In this document: piece by piece, positions 12,160-20,513 of the stretch
Position numbering within the stretch: position 1 is the first letter of the stretch
Layout: the number at the start of each line of letters is the position of its first letter
Assembly (NCBI RefSeq): GCF_003171515.1
Contig: NC_089390.1
Location: 5,704,001-5,768,000 of the forward strand
Direction: 5' to 3'
DNA length: 64,000 nucleotides
Source of the DNA: Pyrenophora tritici-repentis
Lineage: Eukaryota > Ascomycota > Dothideomycetes > Pleosporales > Pleosporaceae
Program-made: the position numbers and the translations under genes
Notes under the pieces: model-generated
The model's database searches: none
What the model was told of the DNA's origin: nothing
The model's input: the letters and a program-made list of their open reading frames with translations, nothing else

Positions 12160-12335
12160 TGGGTTGGGTATACCCAGTCTTGGGTTGGGGTTGGGTTGGG
12201 GTCGCACAGACCATGGGTTAGGGTTGGGTTGGGGTCGCACAGACCATGGGTTAGGGCTGGGCTGGGGTCGCACAGACCAAGTGGTAGGGTTGGGCTTGGG
12301 TTGGGTTGGGTTGGGTTGGGGTTGGGTTATATTTT
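12160..12335. repeat. Left subterminal repeat array of inner hAT
   Basis: Three direct copies of a roughly 34-bp unit contain GGTTGGGGTCGCACAGACCA, followed by GGTTGGG-type repeats. The inverted form occurs at 14590-14735. Subterminal repeats in hAT elements are usual transposase-binding sites. Some units contain GGGTTAGGGTTGGG, which looks telomere-like but is part of this array. Confidence 0.8.
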
Positions 12336-12425
12336 TTGGGTACTTTAACGGAACAACACTTAATTAAGATAATGTGTACACGTTGATGATATAGTAGATA
12401 CATAAAACGAGATATATTAACACAG

Positions 12426-13347
12426 CTAATTATCACGGTAGCGCTGAGGACGCTGGCGCTTTCGAGGTGGCAATTGACGCTCCTCCTGGACCTCTTCCTC
12501 CGACTCTTCTTCTGTAGTCTGGTTCTCCTCATCTATATCGAAGGTATGCTCTAACGAGGCTGGAAGCTCAAAAAGATCATTAACCTCGTCAATTGGCTCT
12601 CCATCCTCCCCTAATTGAGCAACTAGGTAGTCTAGACCCTGTTCTTCCTCTTGAGATATTGTATCCTTAAGAACCATTATCTGCTGTATTGTCCGGGCAG
12701 ATAGTCGGTGCCTCCGACTACCAATAACATCCTTAGCAACATTGAAAACTCTTTCAACCCCAACCTGAGCAATTGGTATTGCTAGTATATCCTTCGCCAC
12801 TTGGGATAGTCTATTAGCAGATGTCTATGATAAACAGCTGTGATAACTTACCAGACTTTTTCTGGGTAAACCGCTTCTCTGAAAGTATATCCCACTCTTT
12901 CTCTAGCAGCTTAGCCTGTCTAGCACTATTTGCTAATTTATACTTAGGCTGTTGCAAAAGCGATTTCTTCAGTTGGTACTTCGCGGAGCGGTCGGCTGTT
13001 CTAACGCTTTCAAGTACCTTCTCCTCTTTATCGAAAAGAGCTTTGCGTTCACGTTGAGCAATAGCACGGGCGCTACCACTCAGAGAGCCAGTATAGGGGA
13101 CGCTCAAATTGATAGGTCGGCCTTTTCGTGAACCCCCACTACCTCTTTGATCTAAGATACCGTCAATCTCGTCAGCTTCACACGCAAATCCCTGCTTATA
13201 TTAGCATAAGCTGTGATAAATGGCTGTGATTATTACATCGGTAAGCTGCTCCCACTTATCTTGTTCGAACCCAGGCGGAGGTTCAAGTTTGATGGCTGGA
13301 ACTAGGCCTTCAGGTACGTCGCCGACTTGCTCTTTCGCGACAGGCAT
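12426..13347 (-). CDS. Spliced gene with hAT dimerisation domain but no DDE core
   Basis: My model has three exons, 13347-13237, 13191-12852 and 12799-12426, giving 274 residues with phases that agree at both junctions. The introns (45 and 52 nt) have GTAATA and GTAAGT donors and share the motif TTATCACAG or a near copy. The C-terminal half has the hAT C-terminal dimerisation motif (AKDILAIPIAQVGVERVF), then an acidic and a basic tail ending in RPQRYRDN. The N-terminal half (for example PPPGFEQDKWEQL, KYQLKKSLLQQPKYKLA) is not recognised as transposase and has a Lys/Glu-rich helical look. The RNase H-like catalytic core is absent. It may be a chimera of a captured host fragment with a transposase tail, or a regulatory transposase remnant. 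The start at 13347 is the first ATG in frame. Confidence 0.6.
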
Positions 13348-13857
13348 GGCGGGGACTGTGATAATGCGCTGTTGTAAATGGGGTGTTTTCAATGTAGTAA
13401 AGAGAGTTATTAGGTGTTGGGAGTTACTGGGCGTCAGGGGCTGGAGAAATGGGTAGACAGCATTATGCTCACCTAGAAATGGTCCGTGCGCTGCTGCCTG
13501 CGCTAGCGCGAAAACGCGGAAATTACCCAAAATGATCAACACATCGATGATTCCTTCATTTTTGGGCTGTACGCATGCGCGAGCTCGGCGTTTATCACAG
13601 CAGTTTAACACGTTTGTATGATATGCTCGCTACTGATTTTGCAACAGAAATGGTTGTATGCGATCGTGAAACAGCAAATTACGTCATGCAGTCCGTGCGC
13701 TGCTGCCTTTACTAGTGCGGAAATCGGGAAATTGCCGTCGCCCAAACTTTCCAGCTACCTAACTCTTTCAGCCTACTACTTTCTTAATTGTCGACCACAT
13801 TTATCACAGTAATTAATCACATACGTCGCCTACGTTCATCATCTACTCTACTACGCA

Positions 13858-14430
13858 ATGGCAAGGACAAAACCACGGCCTAAGGTCACCGGTAAAGCCG
13901 GCCGGGGTGGTCCTGATGGCAAGACAGTTACTGGCGGCAAGCCGGCTCAGAAGGCCCTTGCTAGTAAGGCTAGACGTCAAGTAGCAGGAAAGTCTACGCG
14001 AAAGGCACCTGTAGCTGTTAAGAAGAAGCGCAAGTTTAAGGCCGGCAGTAGGTTATCACAGTCGTTTATCACAGCTATTTTCTAATTTAGCTTAGCTGTC
14101 GCATTACGGGAAATCAAGAGATACCAGAGAGGTTTTGAACTACTCTTGCGAAAACTCCCCTTTTCCCGCGTAGTGCGCGAATTTGCACAGGTGCACAAGG
14201 CCGATATCCGCTTTCAACGATCTGCAATCGAAGCTCTTCAGGAAGCTACAGAAGCTTTCTTAGTTGGTTATTTTGAGGGTATAGTCTATCTACCCTATAC
14301 TATTTTTCATTTAATAACTTTTATAGACTGCAACATCAATGCTATTCACGCAAAGAGGGTTACTATTCAAGAGAAGGATTCTCAATTGGCTAGGCGCTAC
14401 TTTGCGCGCGAGTTACTAGCTTTTCTCTAG
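13858..14430 (+). CDS. Divergent histone H3 variant inside a transposon
   Basis: Three exons (13858-14047, 14096-14278, 14327-14430) encode 158 residues. The N-terminus is [14 protein letters not shown], against ARTKQTARKSTGG in H3, and the tail is about 20 residues longer. ALASKARR matches the H3 K23-K27 region. The histone fold is clear: [44 protein letters not shown] and [20 protein letters not shown]. Loop 1 has the canonical H3 length, so it is not an obvious centromeric CenH3. The end is [12 protein letters not shown], unlike RRLRGERS. The classical K9 context ARKS is missing, so K9 methylation signalling may not apply. The two 48-nt introns have GT and AG ends and restore conserved residues at both joints (the TVALRE and FED motifs). 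No stops or frameshifts are present. It could be expressed or a recently captured passenger. Confidence 0.85.
14048..14095 (+). other. Introner-like intron 1 of the H3 gene
   Basis: This 48-nt intron begins GTAGGTTATCACAG and has a second TTATCACAG at 14066-14074. Minus-strand introns at 12800-12851 (GTAAGTTATCACAG) and 13192-13236 (GTAATAATCACAG, then TTTATCACAG) have the same layout. The three introns appear homologous although their host genes are unrelated. Confidence 0.7.
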
Positions 14431-14589
14431 ATTATAAGATATATCTAGATACACGTGCTTAAATGCTAGCTGGCGAAGCCTCTGTATATTATAAATGAAA
14501 CTAGTTAATGCTACACTGTGTTAATCTACTGTGATACTATATAAACTTTTCTTTTATTGAAATCTATATTATACATCTTGCAATTTTTT

Positions 14590-14735
14590 TACTATAACCC
14601 AACCCTAACCCATGGTCCGTGCGACCCCAACCCAACCCCAACCCAACCCTAAGCTTGGCGCTGACAAATGGGTTGGGGTTGGGTTGGGGTCGCAAAATTT
14701 CTAACCCAACCCCAACCACACCCCGACCCATTTGC
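14590..14735. repeat. Right subterminal repeat array of inner hAT
   Basis: The sequence is rich in CCCAACCC, with CATGGTCCGTGCGACCCCAA units that are the reverse complement of the left array at 12160-12335. Part of it folds back on itself around 14655-14715. Confidence 0.75.
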
Positions 14736-15727
14736 CAGCGTACTTGTGGCCCTCTTGAGGGGCGCACTGACCCTCTCTACGCTGATTGGTTGCTGCCAAC
14801 GTCGAGTAACCCTGCTATCTGACAATTACCGTAAGCTCGACGACTTACTAGTACATTACGCCGCTACTTGTCTCTATCCGTACTACAAATACTACTGCGA
14901 GAACTTATAGGAGCATAAAGATGGATGGCTACGTACTGCAAACGCTAGATTTTAAGAGTTGTGGCGGTCATATAAGAAGGCACCGCCGAGTCCTCCACCA
15001 CAACCAGCTCGTACAGGCGCGATCGACGACGTGATCGAAGCCCTCACCGCGCGTCGTAACTGTGCGAGGAGAGACGGCGGCGACGAGTACGATCGCTGGC
15101 TAGAGGAGGAGCCGAGTTGGAGTACTGCAACGTATCACAACGATGGCAACGCAGTCTGATATTGGATGACGATAGCGCCAAAATACCCCTAATTGAGCCG
15201 TTTTGCAATTAATATACTAACTATCTTAGCATTAAGCTGCGAGTGTGAGCGACTATTTAGCGAGCTCGGCGATCTACTAGAGCTAAAACGTCGCGCTATT
15301 AGCAGTGAGCTGCTCGCTGCCTTGCAGCTTATACGCTCTTGGACCCGGGCTGGATACACCTACAACGCCAAGCGTGGCGACGACAATAGCGGCGACGGCG
15401 CTATTAGCGACGACGAGCTCGCCCGCAAATATAGTATACAAAACTGGGTAGAGGACAATCAGAGCGACGCATGAGGCGTCTAGCAGCCGCCTACAACACT
15501 AAAAACTAACGCCAAGACTTTTATACAACACCAAATATTTGCAAATCAATCAAATATACAGCTTCAAAACACCAATCAAACAATCAAATACGGCGCGGTT
15601 GCCAAGCCTTCACCAAACAATCAAATACAGCAGGCGATATTTGATTGATTTGTTTGTTGCGGAGTCTGCCACCTAGACCCTCTGCACACGGCAAAATCCA
15701 CACTCATTATGTTGCCAGCAATTAGGT

Positions 15728-16303
15728 CTAACCTAAGAGATATCGACAAAAATACTCGATCCCTTGCGTACTAGCTTGCATGATATGATTTCTATACAAG
15801 GTTTGCTCGCGCAAAGATGCTGCATCAGGGTTGACTGCTACCGGTCGAGCTACCATCTGCGAACCACGGGTTCGTCTACCACTATTCACCCACCGAAGAT
15901 TATTAGAACTAAAATCACTGCTGAGCGCCGGCGTTTTATGTCCTTTGTCTTGAATGGTTGTGCCGTCGGCGTGTCTTCTGTCATCTTTTTCATCTGCTGC
16001 CGACCATGCCGTGATACCGCAATACCCGCCAGTCAGGGCAATGTAGCCGATCATATTGGCTGTCTTCGGAAAATTGGCCGCCGAAAACCATTACTATGTC
16101 GTGTTGAGACTCATGTCGGATGACGTTTGACAAGACTGGAAGGAGGCACCGATAAAGTCCCGGCGACTCGACATTGCCCAAGAAGCTTGCCTCAAGAATC
16201 CTCCATGAAGTTTTGACGCCAGATTCCCATCCCCAAATTTGGCGGCAGCGATTATTAGAAATAATGCAAATGTCGGCATTAAGGCGGTATTCATTACCAT
16301 CAT
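15728..16303 (-). pseudogene. Unrecognised gene with two adjacent stop codons
   Basis: Reading from the ATG at 16303, an N-terminal hydrophobic stretch (TALMPTFALFLIIAAA) resembles a signal peptide. The frame reaches TAG TAA at 16096-16091 and then continues open in the same frame to 15728. Both stops fit CAG and CAA changed by C-to-T at CpA. The downstream part includes MIGYIALTGGYCGITAW. I do not recognise a family. It lies just outside the outer hAT. It could be a RIP-broken small secreted protein gene, or chance open frame. Confidence 0.35.
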
Positions 16304-16749
16304 TTGTCATCATGTAAAGTTACTCCTGCTAGCGATGTAAACACCTCACCCGAAGATAAGCGTCACAAACTCATGTTCGAAAGAATTGGATAGATTAGAT
16401 GGGTAATAGACGGATGCTGTTACAAAGCCAGAACATTTAGCAGCTATGTTAGCCTTGTGAGGGTGATGTAGGTAGCAGTTCATAAAAAATTCCTTGGCCG
16501 AATGCTAGGCTAACCGATTTACTGCACGTAAGACTTTCCGTATCGACTTTTCGTATCTATTTCATGAATCAGACACATATGCATCATGAACAACAATGAA
16601 GTAAAGAGGTAGAGTAATCATTTATTCATTGGTGTATCTTTAGTGAGCTTAAAGCTTGTCCTTTCCGTATCATCTTCGCCTTCCTTGCAATTGCCATGGA
16701 GGACAGTCTTCCACAAATAATGTTCCTTTCCAAGTCCGCATTGCCCACT

Positions 16750-17144
16750 TCAATTTGGTCCCTTTTTCAACATAGGATCCGATTTGCAGCAATAAGTAGG
16801 GGCCGCCACCTTTTGAAAAATGGTACCTAAAGTCGCAGTCTCGTCAGCTACTTGTCTGAATTACCAAGAGAACCTGTTGGACACATACTGCACGGTGTTG
16901 GTGGTTCAGCCGGTGGGGCGCACTAGATCACAGTTGGTTTAGTAAGATAGACGATTTGATGGATGCAGTTATTCCTTACAGTGATGATGATTTCCTACGC
17001 TTTGTTAGTGGATCCAATATCTGATCTCATTTGCAGGATACTCACATTTCCTGGGCAGTTGCCTTTATCGTGATATCCGCAATTCTGGGCGAAAGATGAT
17101 GAGGCAAGCAGAGCGATGGCTGCAAGGATCTGCGTAGACTTCAT
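16750..17144 (-). CDS. Small secreted six-cysteine protein, candidate effector
   Basis: Four exons are proposed: 17144-17046, 16994-16980, 16922-16889 and 16826-16750, giving 74 residues. Introns are 51, 57 and 62 nt with donors GTGAGT, GTAAGG and GTATGT, branch-like CTAAC or CTGAC, and AG ends; all phases agree. Residues 1-19 form a classical signal peptide (LAAIALLASSSFA). The mature part of about 55 residues has six cysteines, including NCGYHDKGNC near the start and YCC near the end. An alternative model skips the 15-nt exon 2 and keeps the frame. Small size, secretion, even cysteine number and a transposon-rich setting fit fungal effector-like or antimicrobial proteins; no known family is recognised. 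A MITE lies directly upstream of the ATG. Expression is unknown. Confidence 0.65.
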
Positions 17145-17306
17145 TAGACTCCGCAACAATCAATTCAATCCGGTCACTCTCCTAGACCCACTTACCTATC
17201 TAGGTAGGGCTTAAACTCCTATAGGTAACTACTAGGCTTAAAGCGGTAATCAATCAATCCAATCTGAACCTTCTAGGACCCACTTAATTGATTGTTGCGG
17301 ACTGTG
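17145..17306. mobile_element. hAT-type MITE at the start codon of the secreted-protein gene
   Basis: This 162-bp element has terminal inverted repeats reading AGACTCCGCAACAATCAATT on the left and CAGTCCGCAACAATCAATT on the right inner strand. A perfect 8-bp duplication GACTTCAT lies at 17137-17144 and 17307-17314. It encodes nothing. Its ends share AGACTCCGCAACAA with the outer hAT at 7379-15668. Inside, a roughly 40-bp motif ending GACCCACTT occurs twice. On the minus strand the duplicated target is ATGAAGTC, the start of the secreted-protein gene. Confidence 0.92.
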
Positions 17307-17314
17307 GACTTCAT

Positions 17315-18465
17315 GATGGGCGGTTGGTTGTATTGGGGATGAAATCAAGTTGTGAGATGAAGATACTGTCTGATGGTTGTGTATTAAACAGACAAGCAGT
17401 ATCCAGTCTCTTTATTTATGCTTCTCTGGCGCACGCTTCAGCCGTTGGGCTAGGCCTGTTCACTGCTCCATGAATACGATATCTCCATGCCAATACCCAA
17501 AAAAAGACAAGTATGTATCCGGCGCATGTATCCGGCGCGGTCCATATACGAATGTCGTCTAGACTGTTTGGGACTGTTCAGACATCGAGTTCCTGATCCC
17601 GTATAATGTGAAGTTGTGCGCTATTTATAGTGGGATCTAGGACTGAGGCAAAACAGCGGTAACTAGCCTCATATTGATCGCTACATTACCCTGAATAGCT
17701 CATAAAGACGACAGAAGAGTGGATGAGCTCATTGAGGTATCTAGGAGTCATAGAAACTACCAAGAGTTGCTAATTCCTACAGTGAACAAGTACACAGGTA
17801 CGGTCCGATTGATCGTCGCATATCGCAAACAACGATCGGGAAACAACAGGGACTTTCAAAAATAGTAAGGTTACGGGCCGAGTCCGATGGCAAACAGGAC
17901 CGTAGATTTGACACTGGCACATCTAGATCTTTGACACGAGATGACCCAGCCTCAGGGGTACCGTATAAGCCCCCGCGTCCTTCCCGTATTTGACCTAGCG
18001 TAATCTTGACGGGACGGCATTCAACCGCATCGTATCTTTGGGCTTCAATGAACAAGCGCCCATGAAATACCAGACAGTCGGCAGTTGCAAATGTTCATGT
18101 CGTACAAATTCACTCATGAAGCTCCAGAGCCCGCTGGGTGCCGCGTAACTTGCAGTGTACGCGACGTGGACCATGAAGGTAAGTCTGTTTCTCATGAAAT
18201 AGCTCATAACACTAAAGCCGGGATTATGCGGAATACCAAGCGAGAATGAGGACTGTGGGATGGAGTGAGACACTTGGTCAAAGCTGATGAGGTTGTGTTG
18301 CCTCCGGTTTGCCTATTGCGGCTACTATCAACTTCTACCCATGCGCTGATTCAGGGTAGGGGTTCTCATCGGTCGCGAGTTTGCTGCGTCGATGTAATCA
18401 TTTGAGGACTTTTGGATGCAGTAGTTTTGGGGGGTGCCTCGGGTCGGCTGTATTATGGTACGCGC
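17315..18465. other. Intergenic, no supported gene
   Basis: Short open frames exist on the minus strand near 17780-18270, but none has a family motif, convincing introns or a clear start. The left part probably holds the original promoter of the secreted-protein gene, now displaced by the MITE. A dispersed repeat lies at 18355-18445. Confidence 0.45.
18355..18445 (+). repeat. Dispersed repeat, copy 2
   Basis: This matches 6895-6990 in the same orientation, sharing TTTGCTGCGTCGATGTAAT and GAGG/GAAGACTT. Differences are mostly transitions. It ends just past the 3' end of the amidase gene. Confidence 0.7.
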
Positions 18466-20513
18466 TTATTCAAGACCAAGCATGCTCCTCCTGAGCAAAA
18501 TATCTCCTCCAGTTACACCACTTTGCCCAGTCTTACTCTCCTTGAGTATGCCGGCGTCGTATAGATCCGCGATAAGCGAAAACAACATACCATCACATCC
18601 CTTTGCCACCAACAGGTCGGCTGTCACAGGTAGGTATTCAACATGCCCGGTGATGGTGGAGTTGTATGGTGCGTCACCGAGCGGTACAACGAAGTCAGGG
18701 ACTTCAGCCATGTTTGAGATACGGCTATAATCGAAACCGAACGGTAAACCCGGCGGCTTTCGATAAGCGTTGCGGTAGACGGTACCAGCTGTAGAGCCGA
18801 CGTACATGACCAAAGACTCCGAACACGACTGATACGAGGGGACTAAGAAAGTCTCATTAGCCCAGGTTTGAAACATGGTCTTGTTGGCAACGCCATCTTC
18901 CAAAGTCAGAGTTTGATTGTCGCCCCACGCCCATCGATACAAAGGTACGGGATTCACAAATGGCAGACGGCCATCGTGCTTCTCCGCATAGTCAGCGTAG
19001 AAAGGCTTCTTGACAAGCTCCGACTGCTGCTTCGTAATCAGGAGTGCATACGTAAGGTTCAAAAACGTAGCAAGAGGTGCCACATCTGGGTTCGCTGCAT
19101 CGAAATCTGCCGAAATATTGTATACCGTCACCTTGGCGCCCAGAAACTCGGTTACGTTCCCCAGGAAGTCAATCAAAAGCTGGTCGGCGACATTATCTGC
19201 TTCCGTCGGCCATCCAAGCGTTTGAATGCTGGTGGGGTAATCTTTGGTGAAGGTGATGTTTGGTCCATACATTGCTTTGGCAGCTTCCATCCAGATATGT
19301 GGATTGCGCGCAAGCAATCCGGCGGTGTCGAGTACTGGGCTGAGCGGCATGACGTGGTCCAAGGGTACCAAGCCGTGCGACGGACGATTGCCATACAAGC
19401 CCTGGACCTGGGCCGGAATGCGCACACTGCCGCCCGTATCTGAGCCAAGGCTGATGTCCAACCACGAGTACGCAGCCGTACCAGCGCCGCCACCAGAAGA
19501 GCTAGAGGATGTGTCCTGGTAGCCATCACCGCGGGGGTTGAATGCTTCATGATAGTCGACCCAGTCTGCAGTAGCAACCTCGCCATTGGCAAACTGAGAT
19601 GTAATCATTTTTCCAACAATGACAGCTCCAGCATCGATCAGATTTTGGACAGCTGGTGCAGTAATATTTGCCGGCGGATAAAGCCAATACCAAGCCCTGT
19701 TGCCATTGGAAGTTCGTAGACCTTTGATGTCTACAAAATGATATCGTCAGTGAGGCCCCCGGAACAGATATAATCTCAAGCTCTATAGGCTCAGAAGCTG
19801 GGAGAAGCCACAGGATGCGCATCATAGCTTGTCCATTTCGCCAGGTTGATACACGTACCATAAATGTCCTTGATTCCAATGCGCATGCCCGCCAATGGCT
19901 TTTCAGCGGTTTTGGTGAAATACAGACGAGACGGAACAGCGACTGCTTGCTTCTGACCCACGGTCCCAGCGGGCAGGACCGAGTATGATCCGTCCCCACT
20001 CGCAATGGCAGACTCTGTGAAAGCGCCTTGTACATCAGAGTAGAGTCTCCAAGCTTCGTATACATTACCCGCCGCATTGATAAAGTACGGCCCAGGCGCA
20101 AGTTCACAGGATGAGATGCCAGAAAGAATGGTTACCGAAGTATTCAGGGACCTGGAGTTGCTACCCTGGATGTAGAGTGCTGTAAATCATGTCAGCATCG
20201 GCTTGTATCATGTAATCTCATGTGACCTACCTTCCATAAATCCAGTTTGCCAAACATCATCCTCGTCGTAACCAGCCGTCAGAGACGCGATATCAAATCC
20301 ACTGTCCTTGGCGTTCAGAACCGTGAATGGGACAAAAAGCTCATCCCCGAATGTTGATTGAAGCTCATCGCAGCGGGAGATCTTGGCGACCGGCTTCGGC
20401 GGCAAGAAGTAGTCAATATCCGTCAAAGACACAGTAAACCCTGTCGAGGATACGGCAGCTCGCGCATTGGTGACCACGAAGGACACTATGCTCGCGGACC
20501 AGAAGAGATTCAT
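18466..20513 (-). CDS. Secreted amidase-signature hydrolase
   Basis: Exons 20513-20231, 20179-19859 and 19730-18466 encode 622 residues; introns are 51 and 128 nt. A signal peptide ([18 protein letters not shown]) indicates secretion. The first 150 or so residues form an N-terminal region of the kind seen in fungal Arp1-like amidases. The amidase-signature core follows: catalytic Lys in [10 protein letters not shown], a Ser-rich SSSSSGGG segment with the cis-Ser, and the nucleophile Ser in [12 protein letters not shown]. The family hydrolyses amide bonds; the substrate cannot be read from sequence. Several NXS/T sites fit a secreted glycoprotein. The splice joints restore [23 protein letters not shown] conserved sequence, supporting the model. 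No damage is seen. Confidence 0.9.

Larger units (their letters stand above)
12148..14742 (-). mobile_element. Inner hAT element carrying a histone H3-like gene
   Basis: The element is 2,595 bp. Its terminal inverted repeats are TACGCTGGCAAATGGGT followed by a G-rich run. A perfect 8-bp target duplication CTTGTGGC lies at 12140-12147 and 14743-14750. Subterminal arrays of GGTTGGG and CCCAACCC motifs lie inside both ends. The interior holds two divergently arranged spliced genes: a minus-strand gene with a hAT C-terminal domain but no catalytic core (12426-13347), and a plus-strand histone H3-like gene (13858-14430). Neither contains premature stops, unlike the outer hAT, so this element is younger or escaped RIP. 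It lacks a full transposase and is likely mobilised in trans. Confidence 0.93.
12058..14824. repeat. Solo LTR (about 164 bp) split by the inner hAT
   Basis: The two pieces, 12058-12147 and 14751-14824, form a 164-bp unit. It starts TGTCAGATA and ends TATCTGACA, with TG...CA borders. A 5-bp target duplication ATTAC lies at 12053-12057 and 14825-14829. Removing the unit and one ATTAC restores the outer transposase frame exactly. The borders and duplication length point to a retrotransposon LTR left by recombination. It is not the LTR of the copia element at the left of the window. Confidence 0.85.
9997..15474 (+). pseudogene. Outer hAT transposase, RIP-inactivated and interrupted
   Basis: The frame begins at the ATG at 9997 (MPPKASKKRARS). 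It runs to 12057, jumps the solo LTR and inner hAT, and resumes at 14830, ending at 15474. The two parts total 902 codons without a frameshift, and the reading across the empty site (EEYY then RKLDD) is seamless. Recognisable parts are the hAT core (KIHISFNG, then TTKGGARGFFGIVAHFA near 11080), VVTRWNSYY near 11625, and the C-terminal dimerisation domain (ILALSCECERLFSELGDL) at 15215-15340. Many in-frame TAG/TAA codons are present, for example at 10111, 10264 and 11074. Each fits TGG, CAG or CAA changed by C-to-T at CpA. The element therefore encoded an ordinary transposase before RIP. Confidence 0.92.
7379..15668 (+). mobile_element. Outer hAT transposon with nested insertions
   Basis: The terminal inverted repeats share CAGACTCCGCAACAAACAAA. 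A perfect 8-bp target duplication CCACCTAG lies at 7371-7378 and 15669-15676, diagnostic of hAT elements. After removing the nested pogo element and the solo LTR with its inner hAT, about 3.4 kb remain, a normal hAT size. The plus-strand transposase frame (9997-15474) is continuous across the inserts but full of stop codons. This is the oldest layer of the nest. The MITE at 17145-17306 shares the AGACTCCGCAACAA end, so it probably belongs to the same family. Confidence 0.95.

Noticed and set aside
12094..12367. Open frames rich in Gly-Leu repeats near the left end of the inner hAT
   Set aside because: They are translations of the GGTTGGG subterminal array and cross the transposon end; not genes.
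13858..14430. Centromeric histone CenH3 as the identity of the transposon-borne histone
   Set aside because: Loop 1 has the canonical H3 length and the C-terminus lacks CenH3 features; it is better called a divergent H3 variant.
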